Shown in pieces: positions 10,480 through 22,833 of a stretch of 58,745 nucleotides of DNA; the stretch's first letter is position 1; each line of letters opens with the position of its first letter. A program made the position numbers and the translations under genes. The notes beneath the pieces are model-generated. The model made no database searches, was not told the origin of the DNA, and saw only the letters and a program-made list of their open reading frames with translations. The stretch comes from Phoronis australis. Its lineage: Eukaryota > Phoronida > Phoronidae. The stretch is from positions 52,287 to 111,031 of the forward strand of contig NMRA01000860.1 of NCBI GenBank assembly GCA_002633005.1, read 5' to 3'.

Positions 10480-13400
10480 GTAAGACTTGTTGCAGATACG
10501 AATGTTAAATCTGTGCTCTCTAACAAACATGCATGTATATTTGCTGGCTGTAACAAGTGACATGCTTGAAAAAAGAACAGAAAAATTAAAATTGGGACCA
10601 CCCCCACCAATGCCTAGTTAGGTTTTTTGGTCATTTTTAAGAGTATAAATTAAGAAATACGAGTGCAAATTTTCAAATATAAGTCAGATTTTAAAGGGAA
10701 CTGTTTCTCCTGTGTGGTGCGCTGGATTGTCATTTCATCAGAAAAGCAACATGTAGGGTTTCTAGTAACAACAAAGTTTCAGATCTCCCAAGCTTAGTAG
10801 TTTTAACTACTAAGAATTAAAATTCTGACATTGTGAAGAAGAAGCAGCAAGTGGTTTAATTTTCAGTTTGTACCTTTGAACCTAATGGGGTTTATGCAAT
10901 GCCTAAGATTGGCAGTGAAATCTATACATCGTATACAGAAAACAGCAGTGTGTTGTGACCAAGCTGTTTAACGGAAAATGTTGAATGCTATAAGCATTAA
11001 ATTGAGGACCTTACAAAACATTTACCAGTTCAGCAATGTCATTACTACTGTGTAAAGTAAGTAAGTACCTGAAAACACATTTACAGAGTTTTAATTGTTG
11101 GAGTTTCAATTTCAGATGCATCAACCACAAAACATCTGGGATTCCATTCTTTATTGTGCTGTCTCAGGACCGATAGAGCCTTCTGCAAGGATGCCATGTT
11201 TTCACTTCATATCCAGCATTTGTCGTGACACATACTAAAAACAGAGGATGGGCATACAAAGTAGTCTGGTGTCTATAATAGAATTATTGAAATGTAGTAG
11301 GGCGTAAAATTCGTAAGTCTTAATTATTGATGACATTTGCCATATGGTGTGCTTAAAGGTTATGTAGTACTTAATTGACAAGTCTGTACATTAAGTCAAC
11401 CATTTAGGAAACTGTAGAATTTTACTTCGTGTTGTATAACATTATGTTCAAGATGAATCTCAAAAATGCTGAACAGTTTGCTAAATTACCGTCTCATTTT
11501 TGTTTTATGCAATCATGTAAAAAATTCATGAAATTTATGCAATTCCTACTTTCTGGTTGGCCCTCACGCCAATGTGGAACATTTTAAAAAAACATTTCTA
11601 ACGGCATGTTGGGAATTAGTTTATAACATATATTCTGTGAAATTTTCACGTGAATCCAATCAGCATCTTGTAAGATGTCCCAAAGATGGACAAAATTGGA
11701 CATTTTGATAGGGTCCTACCTAACCAAAATGCTTTATGATTATTACGTATTAAGCATCATTAACATTACCTCTGACAATTATGTCTTGCAGTGCTTGATT
11801 TAGTGAACTACAGATTGTGTTTGATCACCTTGTAAAAATCCCAAGTCGCCATGAAGTCACCACTGCGAGTATCAAAGTCAGACAATAATTCCCTCGAAAT
11901 TTGTTTCAAAGTTTGTGTTGACTCCCAAATTTTAAGTTACAAAAAGTTTTCTTAGATTTGATACCTTTGTTTACAATTGTTTTGTTTATTTCATGAAATC
12001 GGTGCATTTGCCACCACAGCAGTTAGCACTTGTCAAACTTGCATTAAAATTACATCAGGAAGTACACAGGTGGAAGTTGGCGATAATCATGCATAATGAG
12101 TGAAACTAGCGCCTACAGTGTATATGATCACCTACATTCTGGGTATGCGACATAAGTTCCCAAGAACAGAGTATAGCATAACCTTTTTAGCCAACTATTC
12201 TGATGACAAACATCAGTTTTCGACAACGTCAGATTTCCTTTGGCGACCTGGGATTTTCAGCAAGTAGCCAAATGCGACTTGGCTTCAAGCTAAGTGTTGA
12301 GCATCGTCTTACAATGCCGTCAATATCCCAAGATTGCTTAAGTGTGATCATTTTTGCAAACCAAAAAAAATCATGGTTCTTTAATGAGAATATTTTGAAA
12401 GTCATGAGCAGTAGGAGACGCTCCTGCAATTGAAATTATTATTACCTTGTCCATGACATGAGCTGAATGTTACTCTGATATTGGCAGATCAACAAATATG
12501 TATTTTTCAACACATACTTTTTCTTAGTTAGGAAACATCAAGTCGTTTTGAAGTGCCTCTGGCATGTTTTCTCTGTGATATAATATGCATTGTGGTCGAG
12601 ATGGTAGTTGGATAAGAGATGACTATGGAAAATGTAGCTAGTGAATCTGTTGTACCATTAGCATAACAAGGTATGACATCGAGTTAAAATCAGAAACTTC
12701 AGACTAGAGCAAACCAAGTTTGTACTGGCTTAAGTAATCGCTTAAAAGCACACAATGCATGTTCTTAAAAACATTCGTTTTGGTTTGTGTTTTTAGAGTA
12801 TGTCTTAGTACTGAATGCTATGAACTTTCACAATTTTGACACGTGTTTAAACTGCCCTATTGCTGAATGAATGAATTCAGTGTTTGGTCATTGAGGCTAA
12901 CTTCATTTAATGTACTTAGAAATGTGTTTTGATTTGTTTTGACATTACCTAATAAACACTACATAGGACTTTAATTATACTTGGTTGCTATGCTCATCTT
13001 GTACCCTCGAAAAGCAACAACTTCTTGCATGCATATTGATTCTTCACATCCTCGTTTTTTTCCATCCAGTGACTTGCTTGGTCTGTACATTTTGTCTGTA
13101 TGCGTGTTCAGTCTGTAATACCTGTAGAATGAGCTCTAGATTTAGTGATGAGGAAACAAGTAAGAATATCAAACTAATCATGATGCTATTTTACATTTGA
13201 ATCTCGCTTTAACAACATGATTGTACTTCAGCATCATCACCTACTTCACTTAAAATGTATTACAAAGTGTCACAAAGACTTGTGTGATCTTGATTTGTTG
13301 TGTATACTGAACGTTACTCAGATGTCTTAGGATTCAATACCTTTTTTGCTTTTGCCTGTTTGAGACTTGATGATACTCCATTACTTTTGAACCCATTAAG

Positions 13401-13981
13401 CTTATCTGAGAACTGTTTTCTGTTGCCCATCATCTTCAGTTCTGACTGTAAAGTTACTGTGATTGTCTGAAAGAGAGGAATATACATTTTACTAACCGTT
13501 TAGTTTTTTCACCGAAATGGTAAATTTGCTGTTTTGCATTGTATTAGGTTATGATTAACTGTCAGGCAAAGTAGAAAATATATCCTACAGCATACAAAAT
13601 TGATCCATGTGTGTAACCTTTCTTGGGTTCTGACAGCCAGGGTAGTTTAACTTGGAAACAGGGATATCTTTAATTAACAGTCTTGGACTGGGGCACTTAT
13701 GCAAACCTGTATGGCTACCATCATGGGGCCACTAGCAACACAAATCAGCACAAAACTATCAGTACTTATCAGCCCAAAAAATACACCAGCAATGTAAGAA
13801 ACCCCAATATAACAAAATAGTGTGCACAGTTTTGGTACCAAAAAACAAAATAAAAGTACACCAAAATTAATAGAAGACACAGTTAGACATTATAATCTGT
13901 ATCTGATCTGGAGAGAAAGTGAAAACAGACTGAGTACTGAGCTAAGTGGTGGATAGTGTTATTAACTACAAATGTCTAGTT
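10480..13981. other. MULE interior without recognisable genes
   Basis: AT-rich sequence with only short open frames on either strand and no recognisable domain, RNA gene or strong repeat. It could be intron or captured non-coding DNA. Confidence 0.4.
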
Positions 13982-14709
13982 GTGACGAAATCTTTGATAT
14001 GAGAACTTTAACACTACCAAAGAATAATTGCATGACTCCAACTCACCTTCACTGGGTTCGTATAGGCCAAATTTCCAATTGCTCTTTGACAGCTGTGTAG
14101 TTGACTGAAATCTCCACTTCAAAATCTTTTACTGGGTTGGATGCTGCCTCGTAATTTTCTACAAAGCCATGGATATTACCCCCAGTGTTTTTTGAAATAC
14201 TTCACCCACTCTTTTTCTGTGGAGACACTCCGACAAATGCTCATATTTTCTTTGCTTGCCTGTGCGGTATGTGGGGAGAGCAGAGGGCCCCACTTTTCCA
14301 GACCCTCAAAAAATCTGACAATGTTTATAAAAAATATTCAGATCGTCAAATTTTTTTCTAAGTGGATGTAAATTGAGCTCGACCTAAATGAAAATAAGGT
14401 TTTATTCAAATAGTTTCAAAATTCCTTTTTAATATTAAATCTCTGTGTGAGTCCGTGTGTGTGAGTAAACTCTTTGTGTGAGTAGATAAATTGTATACAT
14501 GTGAAATTATTTATTTCGAATGAAAATGATTTATTTATATTCATTACCATTTCATTGTAATCCTAACATTTTATTCATGTATTTGTGTATAATTTTTATA
14601 TTTCTTTATATATGCCTGTTGGCACTTTCTGTGACAATTTCACAATAAACATTAAAAAATTCTTTTACTGCAGTTTCATCTCCACAATCCATTGCACAAA
14701 CAAGTCTTA
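13982..14709 (+). repeat. Internal MULE segment, repeated at 19082-19741
   Basis: Matches 19082-19741 closely (for example both contain ACACTACCAAAGAATAATTG and AATTTCACAATAAACATT). This copy has about 80 extra bases, rich in GTGTGAGT, near 14437-14520. AATAAA at about 14645, followed by an A-rich run, looks like a transcript 3' end, so the segment may be an old 3'-UTR. Confidence 0.75.
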
Positions 14710-14948
14710 ACGTGTACGTAACATGACTCTAGTACCTCAAAATAAATTTTATTATTATATCTTACTTGATTTCAGTGCCTTTAGTGCACAGCTCATAAAG
14801 AAACACGTAAAAATTGAAAAAAATAACAATTATGTACAACGTCATGGGTTGAACCCAAGTCGTTCGGCACACTGTTCGGATCAGCAACTAAGTGTATAGA
14901 GTGAAGTGAAAGTAAAGTATATTTAGCGTCGAGAAGGTTCGTAGAGGG

Positions 14949-15173
14949 ATGAAAAGATGTGTTTCCGGAAGCTGCAGCAACAGCAGTCAGACGGAGAACG
15001 TCTCGGTGTTCCGAAGGACGCCAAAGTTGCGCAGTAGTGGCATCGCTTCGTGCGCCGAACGAGAGTGGGACTTCAGCGTGGACCAAGCGATTCTGTCCGG
15101 AGCCACTCTGTGTTCTGTCGAAACACTACTCCAATCAGAGGAGATGTTACGATGAAGGCCTGGTTCAATAAAG
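14949..15173 (+). pseudogene. Broken THAP zinc-finger domain
   Basis: Fragments of a THAP (C2CH) DNA-binding domain are spread over three frames. From ATG 14949: MKRCVSGSCSN (the C-x4-C pair) to VSVF. From about 15008 in another frame: PKDAKV, a stop, then WHRFVRRTR. From about 15112 in the third frame: LSKHYSNQRRCYDEG (the C/H pair region). Order and spacing fit a THAP domain of about 80 residues, but at least two frameshifts and one stop prevent translation. AATAAA at 15166-15171 follows. THAP domains occur in P-element and Kolobok transposases and in host proteins; which source applies here is unclear. Confidence 0.6.
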
Positions 15174-15205
15174 GACAATAGTTACTATTCAGAAACATCG
15201 GCTCT

Positions 15206-15450
15206 TTATTCAGGATCGTCTGTTGGATGGCTGGGTTGACTGGCCGAGCCCGAGGCCGCTTCTCTAGCGGGAGGATCCAGTTCGTAAGGCCTCAAAATAG
15301 AAAAGTACGCAGCTGAAAACATATCAAACTCGTTCTCGCTTTCGTGCAACCCCATTTCGTCATCCTGGCCACCATTCTCGTACGTTTCTTCATAGTATTT
15401 GTTCATTTCTTGCTCATAAACGTTGTCGCTTTCAAATTCCCTACTCTCCG
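15206..15450 (-). CDS. Short acidic, Tyr-rich open frame of unknown role
   Basis: A minus-strand frame continues from at least 15450 down to TAA at 15206-15208; its first ATG is at 15404-15406, giving 66 residues. The product is acidic and tyrosine-rich (MNKYYEETYENGG) and contains ILRPYELDPPA, which recalls the 'PYxFEP' N-terminal motif of P2X7-C-terminus-like proteins; that resemblance is weak. The stop overlaps a minus-strand AATAAA and faces the AATAAA of the THAP remnant 35 bases away, so the two units are convergent. It may be a captured or partial gene end. Confidence 0.3.
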
Positions 15451-15453
15451 CCG

Positions 15454-16075
15454 TTATTCAATGCTAGTCGCTGATCTCTTGTGTTCAACCCATGATGTCA
15501 CATGGCGGGAAATGTGAAAATTGGCAAAATTGAAAGAGAAATCAAAATTTCGAGCTAATGACACAAAATAATCATGGATTTGGCTAAATTTTACGTCATA
15601 CATTTAGTCTGTGGCCACCGGTAATTCGAAATGTGCAAAAATCCATGGTGTGTACTGTTTAACATACAAGTGAAGCCTTAGTCTCTACGGTAAGCAAACT
15701 TAGCACAATTGCTATTTTGTATTTCCGGGAATTCTGCACTGTTGGTTTACTTACGGAAATGCACCTGAACGCGCTATGTGACCGCAAATTTCGACAAGTT
15801 ACTATTGTTCTTGGAAACTTCTTTTTCAGTGTGATCATTCAAATTTGCTTCTATAACTTAAACGANTTATTCAATGCTAGTCGCTGATCTCTTGTGTTCA
15901 ACCCATGATGTCACATGGCGGGAAATGTGAAAATTGGCAAAAGTGAAAGAGAAATCAAAATTTCGAGCTAATGACACAAAATAATCATGGATTTGGCTAA
16001 ATTTTACGTCATACATTTAGTCTGTGGCCACCGGTAATTCGAAATGTGCAAAAATCCATGGTGTGTACTGTTTAA
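15454..16075 (+). repeat. 209-bp direct duplication around a single N
   Basis: 15454-15662 and 15867-16075 are almost identical (one clear mismatch, AAAATTGAAAG against AAAAGTGAAAG). The second copy starts immediately after the N at 15866. This is the pattern of two overlapping contigs or haplotypes placed end to end, though a real tandem duplication is possible. Confidence 0.8.
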
Positions 16076-16076
16076 C

Positions 16077-16239
16077 GTCCAGCTGATCAAATTTTGGTAG
16101 CCGCGTGCTTTTGTCTTTCGTATCTTCTTTGTAGAAGAGTGTCTGGGAATCCCTGCACTCCAAAAATAGAATCATGATTTTCGACAACAGATGTCCTTGC
16201 TGCATACCTGGATTGGCTCGTTGACATTGTCCCGCTCCC
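16077..16239 (+). repeat. MULE right end, also present at 19743-19907
   Basis: About 163 bases, beginning GTCCAGCTGATC and ending in the TIR, recur nearly unchanged at 19743-19907. This marks both as ends of the same family. Confidence 0.8.
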
Positions 16240-16255
16240 GCGTGAATTAGGTCTA

Positions 16256-17846
16256 TAGACCTAATTCACGCCGACAGAAGGCGCGTTCCAAAACGAGGCT
16301 TGCTACGATAGCTCCGTTGGCTTAAGTATCGGCATACTGGTTGTATTCCGCGTTGCTCGAAACGGCTAGAAAAAATACGGACACTCAACAGAACTGTTCG
16401 TTTTACAATCCCTAAGGACGTTGAGATTCGGAAGCGTAAGTTCAGTCCTTGCCATACGCCGCGACGAAGGAAAATATGGCCGTGTAAAATTTATAAATGT
16501 TTTCTAAAAGTTAGATCACATTTTGTCGCATCTCGGTTGCCGAGCATCATAGCAACGACCGGAGAATCTTCGGCCAGCCATGCTGTGTTCATGACTACGG
16601 GTTGAAACATGGTGCATTAATTCTTCCCAAAAAGGACAGGGCCCTCAAATCCTCGATTTTGGGACCGGATATTGGCCCTGGGCATCTCAAAAATATTGAA
16701 AAAGTCCCCCGAAATTCCCTCCACGAGGCCTAAAAACTCTCCTAGTGATTGAAAACTTCTCCTCGAAGTTCAAATCACCTGTAACCACACAGGTGACAAT
16801 TTGACAGAGCACAAAATGTTACTTGAGACAGAGCCTGTGAGAGGATGCAAAAGGACAGGGGTTCTGATCGGGAGGTAGATTTTGCCCCGCACTCGGCGAA
16901 AAAAATACCTTCTCAGAAGGCACAGGCACCTTTCCACTCATGAACGAGGCACCTGAAGAAACATGATAACTTTTCTTACTCTGTCCAGTTAACTGAAATT
17001 GAGCTCTAAAACGAGGTTATGCTTTGGACGAACTTCAAAATTCACTGGTCCAGATAGTTGATACCTAACATATGAAATAGACGTCAGAAATATTAAAACC
17101 AGGATAGCAGAATTGATCGGTCAAATAATTACTTGTAAATGTGTGCAAGGGAAAGAATGAGAACCTGCATATAATGCGAAAGCGATTGCTCGGGCTGTGC
17201 TCGTTTTTATTTTACTTTTAAATTTTAAAAATGGTCAATTAAATTTTATTTACGAGCCTGGTTTTTTATTTTAATAAAAATATAGTTAATAACATCAGAT
17301 ATTCTTTCAGATGAATGACAAATCAACTGTTAGTCCCGGTAGTCTCTACCTCACCAGGACCTAGGCTATGCTTGATGTTAATATTCTTGATCAACAAATT
17401 AAACCAGATGTGACTAATTGCACATTACAGCAAAATGCTACAAGCCACCACTGTCGAATATAGCTCGTCAGCAATACAAGCAGATGACTTGTAGAAAGCA
17501 TTTTTATCAACGATTTACAAGAAAAAACGTAACCCTGCATTCAGCATAATACCTAATCCGTAACACTACGACCGCCGCAGTTTGGCATATCTACTTTTCA
17601 TGTTTCGAACCTAGTCTTCCGAAAATCTTATACCCTTTCGTCAAACAACTTTTTGATGCATTGACTTGTTCTCTAACGTATTTTCCTACTTATCTGAGGT
17701 TAATTATCGACACAATTTTAATATTTAATATCCAGGTTGGACTGGAAAGACCGGCCATTTAACTCACGCAAGGTCAACTTCAGCTCTGTTTATGGCAGTG
17801 AGCCTCGCTTTGGATTTTAATGTCCGCCGCGTGAATATTAGGTCTA
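16256..17846 (+). mobile_element. TIR element A, copy 2
   Basis: 1,591 bp running from TAGACCTAATTCACGC to GCGTGAATATTAGGTCTA. It is directly adjacent to the detached end of copy 1, so 16240-16271 is a perfect 32-bp palindrome. It is the homologue of 6181-8346 without the MITE and the MULE. No protein is recognisable. Confidence 0.75.
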
Positions 17847-19081
17847 TACGTTATTTAGTTTCAATAACCTAGTCCGCGTTAATATCTTTTCGGTAACTAA
17901 AGCAGAGCTTTGGATACTTTTAAGCGGCTGAACAATGAACATTTATATAAATTCAACGGTCAGTTTCAAGTTCCTGGATGTTGGGTACTTTAGATGAAGT
18001 GTAGTAAGGTCACCAACAGAATCGTCACAAACGCCGCCATCTTGGTTGTTCTGTAATGTAGACGTGATAATTGTCACTGTATGAAGAAGGCACGCAAAAA
18101 CTCCAAATTTTTAATCTGGGGCAAAAATTAAATTCTGAACATCTGTATTTTCTAAATTATTACATGAATCTTAAATCGTGGTTCTTCAAATGATTACCTT
18201 TATTTTTTGAAACTCCTTAAAATTCATCGCCTAAAATGCGTTATTTAACTTTATTCAAATTTATTGTTCCATGATTTAACATAACTTTAGCCACTTATCA
18301 TGGGAAATTCGCCAGAGTCAAATACAGAAGTTCGAGATTCCCTCTTAATAAAACACTCGGGCGTTTAGTAACGGTAAGTACTCAAAAGGCTCTTGCAAAA
18401 ATAATGTGCCTGGTGCAACGGAAATGGATAGTTATGCACCCGTAGTTCACGCCAATGACTTGAGCTACTTTGATTGCGAAGTCCCACAAGGTCCTCTGGG
18501 ATGTACTTTTTATCACATTTCACTCAAACTGTTGGCATATACATGTAGAGCCGCATTATCAGAATCGGTCCTGGAGAAGCAAACACGTTGCACCCAGCGG
18601 AATGCAAACGACACTATGAATTGGAGCCCATTCGCAGATTAAGCCGGCCAATTGATATTTCAAGCTTCATAGGTGCTTGATCGAATCAGGCACCGTAGAT
18701 GCAGTAGTTAGTGTTTCGCATTGTACTATAATGTTGGGCGACAATATTAGTTGCTCAGGTAAGCTACGTATATTTTACAGCGTTAAGGCCGGGTGCAAAA
18801 ACCTCCACGCAATTTGACTGCATAAATGTATTTTTAGTGACCACCCGTTACAGTAAGTGTCTTGGATTCTTACGGAGGTAGAGGACATGCTGTCATCCAC
18901 GTAACTACGTTCCATAATGAATTGTAAATTTACGTGAGTAATTGCTGTTGAGAATAATGTATAAAGTACTTGTGAAATGTTACAAAATTTCGTTTTGTGT
19001 TTGTTTATCAATAATAACTTGTTAAAAGTCTGGCTGTCCACTAAGACGTATATTTGCATGATCGTGAAATCCACTACAAGA
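17847..19081. other. Unassigned stretch
   Basis: No gene recognised. A 78-codon frame at 18406-18642 has no known motif. The stretch ends near the N at 19088, a likely assembly join inside the repeat that follows. Confidence 0.4.
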
Positions 19082-19907
19082 GACAAANTCTTTGGTATGA
19101 GTTTTAACACTACCAAAGAATAATTGCATGTATTCCAACTCACCTTCACGAGTTCATATAGGCCACATTTCCAAATGCTCTTTAACAGCCGTGTAGTTGA
19201 CTGAAATCTCCACTTCAAAATCTTTTACTGCATGGGTTTGATGCTGCCTCATGATTTTCTACAAAGCCATGGATACCCCTTTTTTTTGAAATACTTCACC
19301 CACTCTTTGTTTCTGTGGAGACACTTCGACAAATGCTCATATTTTCTTTGCTTGCCTGTGTGGTATGTGGGGAGAGCAGAGGGCCCCACTTTTCCAGACA
19401 CTAAAAAATCTGACAATGTTTACAAAAAATATTCAGATCTTCTTCAATTTTTTTCTAAGTGGATGTAAATTGGAGCTCGACCTAAATGAAAATAAGGTTT
19501 TATTCGAAATAGTTTCAAAATCTAATTAAATCTAATTTATTTATTGTGAATGAAAATGATTTATTTAAATTCATTACCATCATGTCATTGTAATCTTAAC
19601 ATTTTATTCATGTATTTGTGTATATTTTTTATATTTCTTTATATATGCCTGTTGGCACTTTCTGTGACAATTTCACAATAAACATTAAAAAATTCTTTTT
19701 CTGCAGTTTCATCTCCACAATCCATTGCACAAAGAAGTCTTTATGTCCAGCTGATCGAATTTTGGTAGCCGCGCGCTTTTGTCTTTCGTATCTTCTTTGT
19801 AGAAGAGTGTCTGGGAATCCCTGCATTCCAAAAATAGAATCATGATTTTCGACAACAGATGTCCTTGCTGCATACCTGGATTGGCTCGTTGACATTGTCC
19901 CGCTCCC
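19082..19907 (+). mobile_element. Deleted MULE-family copy (right part)
   Basis: 19082-19741 matches 13982-14709 and 19743-19907 matches 16077-16239, joined directly. This copy therefore lacks the equivalent of 14710-16076, which contains the THAP and acidic frames. It ends at the same terminus, CCCGCTCCC (19899-19907). No left TIR was found, so it is truncated or interrupted by the assembly join at 19088. Confidence 0.7.
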
Positions 19908-21375
19908 TTTCCTATGTCGGAATTTTATTGGGGTCAATGCCTCCGATAAATGTCAAAAGGGGTCGTACGTAAGCCAATTACCAGCAGCTAGGAATTCGCG
20001 AAAACTCGGCTTGCTATCATTGACCACCGCCATTGATTATTCTCTAAGATGGCGATCTTCCGGGTAGTGGTGACGTAATCGCAACCATTGTATTAAGCAG
20101 TTTCGGCTACACGTTAAACGTAAACGCAAACGCGTGGTTCAGCAGTAGTCACAAGTTCACGCTCAAGTACATTTATGCGTTGTGTTCCATTAGAGAGCTT
20201 CATCGGCCACATGTCAAATGCAAACGCGATTGGCGAAATAAGGGTTACACTATTATACCCATCCGCATAGTGACAATGTGGTGACAATCACTGATCAGGA
20301 GTGGCGGCAAACGAACTGGCGGGAAAAACGGTAGTACAGCTGATAAAAAGACGGAGACGGACAAATTAGCAGCAGATAGGCTGTTATTCTGAAATCAGGG
20401 ACCCACAAAGCTGACTGTTTCCAGCAACCGGCTGGGTGATGACGCCATACGTGAAACCGTGGTGACAGGTACGACCGAGGTGACATCAGTATATATTAAA
20501 AAAAAAGTATATATTGCCCCGTTGCAAACAATCAGCATCCTAGTTATAAAAAATCATTTTTCTGGCTCCAACAGTGATTTTGGGTGAAAATGTTCACACT
20601 CTCGGTTACCACAGTTTGCTTTAAATATTCATAATTAAAGCATTCCTTTTAATTTTTATGAACTATTAATGAAACAGATGTTTTGGCACGAAATATGAGT
20701 ATAATATTTCTGTTTCTTATTACCACCCTATTACTGTGACTTTTTTGGCAAAATGAGCAACACGAGGAGAGCTCAGAATAAAGGTCATATTTCAAACAAT
20801 CAACTGAGTTAGCAAATGAACGAAGCCGTATGACCCCGTGTATGTCTTAACTTTCCAAAAACATAAGTTGCATACCTCTAACGATGTTCTACTATAAATC
20901 GGCAGTTAAAACTCACGTTTTTCACTTACATGAGATTAGTGGTCTTTGCTTTGTTTTCACCCGTCTGACACTTACGTGATTGTATGACTCGGAACTTCAA
21001 TAGTTTCCTAAATTTGCAATTTTGCATGATGCTTTTCAACGTTTTATGATGATTTTGCTGCGTTGGATTTTTCACCAACTGAGATTTAAAAGTACATTAT
21101 TTTGTGAAATCCTGCAGTAAATTTCCTTCTAAAGTGAGCATGTTTTACTTTCTTCATTGCTAAAGGAATTTAGTATTTTACTGGAGAACGTTCCAAAATC
21201 CAAGTTTCTTGCGAGTAAATTAAATTCTCGCAAGGCATCGCAAAAACACGCAAATGAATAGCAATTGTTTGGCATGTAAGCTCAGGAGCTTACTAGCATG
21301 ATTCATACATGTCAGAATGTTTAGTTGTACCCAACTAATCCCAACATATCTTATCCTGCCATCAGCACTGATGCA
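19908..21375. other. Unassigned stretch
   Basis: No coding region recognised. A direct repeat of AGTATATATT flanks an A-run near 20487-20515. Confidence 0.4.
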
Positions 21376-21900
21376 AGCCTGTTGCTGACATCATGTTTGT
21401 TACCAAACTCCCCCTGCAGGTGGCGCAGCGATTTGTGGGAATAGTTGAATTAGTTGAAACGCGTGATTGGTGACTGGTTCCTAGGTGTCTCTAACATTAT
21501 GAGTTTGTGGATGACGTAATGTAAGTTATCTACCTGTCCACAAGTAACGCAGCAATTAGTAGGAATAGTTGAATTAGTTGATTTTAGTTGAATCCAACAA
21601 ATTTCAAGTCATCTCAACCTATCCAGCACTGAACTATTCAACTAATTCAACTAATTCTACCAATTGTAGCGCCATCTGAAGTATTACTGGCATTGTGGGA
21701 GAGAAAGACCTGAGTCGCGGACTTGCCTTTAGGTGGTGCATCGATTAGTGGGAATAGTTGAATTAGTTGAAATGCTTGTTCTGTGTCTCTCAAGCTGTAA
21801 GCCTTTTGCTGATGATATGATTAATTGTTACCAGCCTGTCCTTGTAGGTGGCGCAGCAATTAGTGGGAATATTTGAATTAGTAGAAATGCGAGTTGTACT
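21376..21900. repeat. Diverged repeat cluster (GTGGCGCAGC...TTGAATTAGTTG)
   Basis: The unit GGTGGCGCAGC.ATT.GTGGGAATAGTTGAATTAGTTG appears at about 21419-21460, 21547-21580, 21731-21775 and 21846-21890, with an inverted copy at 21631-21675. The flanks of the first and last copies also match (GCTGA.AT.ATG ... TTACCA), so a larger unit has been duplicated. Confidence 0.65.
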
Positions 21901-22833
21901 TGATCTACCTAATTTTATCTACCCGTTATTTAGTGAATTCGCGTAGGTGGCGTTATCTGTTTGCCTTCAAGTGGCTGTGACGACACCACAGGCCGGGCAA
22001 TCTGGACTAAAGAAAACACCTTGGTTCTGTATCACGTTTACTGAAAAAACAACAAAAGTACAATCAACGAGATATCGCAGTCTACCAAACTGACTCTGCA
22101 TACAAGATAACATTCCACAATAGCTAAATAGCAAAACCAATGAACATTAGCTGCACTAGCAGTTAAGTCGATTACAGACTAAACTAAGTAAGCAACTCAC
22201 TGACCAAATTCCAGGTAACTTTACACAGTATGAGAGAAAACAAAATAACACAATTTCCACTTACAGAATGTGAAGCCCTGTGGTTTCCAAACCTACCATC
22301 TGTCTCACAAGACTGTCAGAAAACTAATGCAGCTGCTATGCACCACACCCATGGTCAATCTGAGTACATCTCCATAACAACGGTTCAAAGAAAATATAGG
22401 GGCCACACAAGACTCAGTACAAGAAGAAGAGAAGACACCTGGTGGCTACACTGCAAATTACACAAACAAAACAAACCCTGACTAGGTGAACTAACAGTGG
22501 CGTTGCGAATAGGCCGATTGGCCTGCATGGAAAACATTGCACAGTAACGAATAACTTTTAAAATGTCTTGAGACAGAGACTATAGACGTTGACGTGCATT
22601 CAATTCAGCGTTTCACTAAAAGTTAATTCGAAAATGCAAAGAATATACATGTACAGCCGTTTTCTTTTTTCTCACCAGCTGTTGAGAGGAAACGTACTGA
22701 AACGTTTCATGTGCTACGCATGAACGGTTTCTCACACTAAATTGCACATGATGTGACTTTCTAACTCTTTCTGTGAAAATGTTATTGTCAGTTTGAGCTG
22801 GTGATACTGTACATACACAAAACGTAGCGAGAG
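21901..22833. other. Unassigned stretch
   Basis: No gene recognised. An 83-codon frame at 22230-22481 has no known motif. Confidence 0.35.

Larger units (their letters stand above)
8347..16239. mobile_element. 7.9-kb MULE-like DNA transposon inserted in element A
   Basis: The terminal 33 bases (8347-8379 and 16207-16239, starting GGGAGCGGGACAATGTCAAC) are exact inverted repeats. The element is bordered by the perfect 9-bp direct repeat GCGTGAATT (8338-8346, 16240-16248). Nine-base duplications and TIRs of this kind are characteristic of Mutator-like elements, and a MULE-transposase-like exon lies inside (10137-10300, minus). It also carries subterminal tandem repeats, a broken THAP domain and a short acidic ORF. 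The full transposase is not visible, so it is probably defective. The N at 15866 and the neighbouring duplication mean its true length is uncertain. Confidence 0.78.

Noticed and set aside
13674-13880. Minus-strand hydrophobic 68-codon frame
   Set aside because: T/A-rich composition alone explains the hydrophobic residues; no conserved motif.
18775-19218. 147-codon minus-strand frame spanning the N at 19088
   Set aside because: It crosses an assembly join and a repeated non-coding segment; no recognisable domain.
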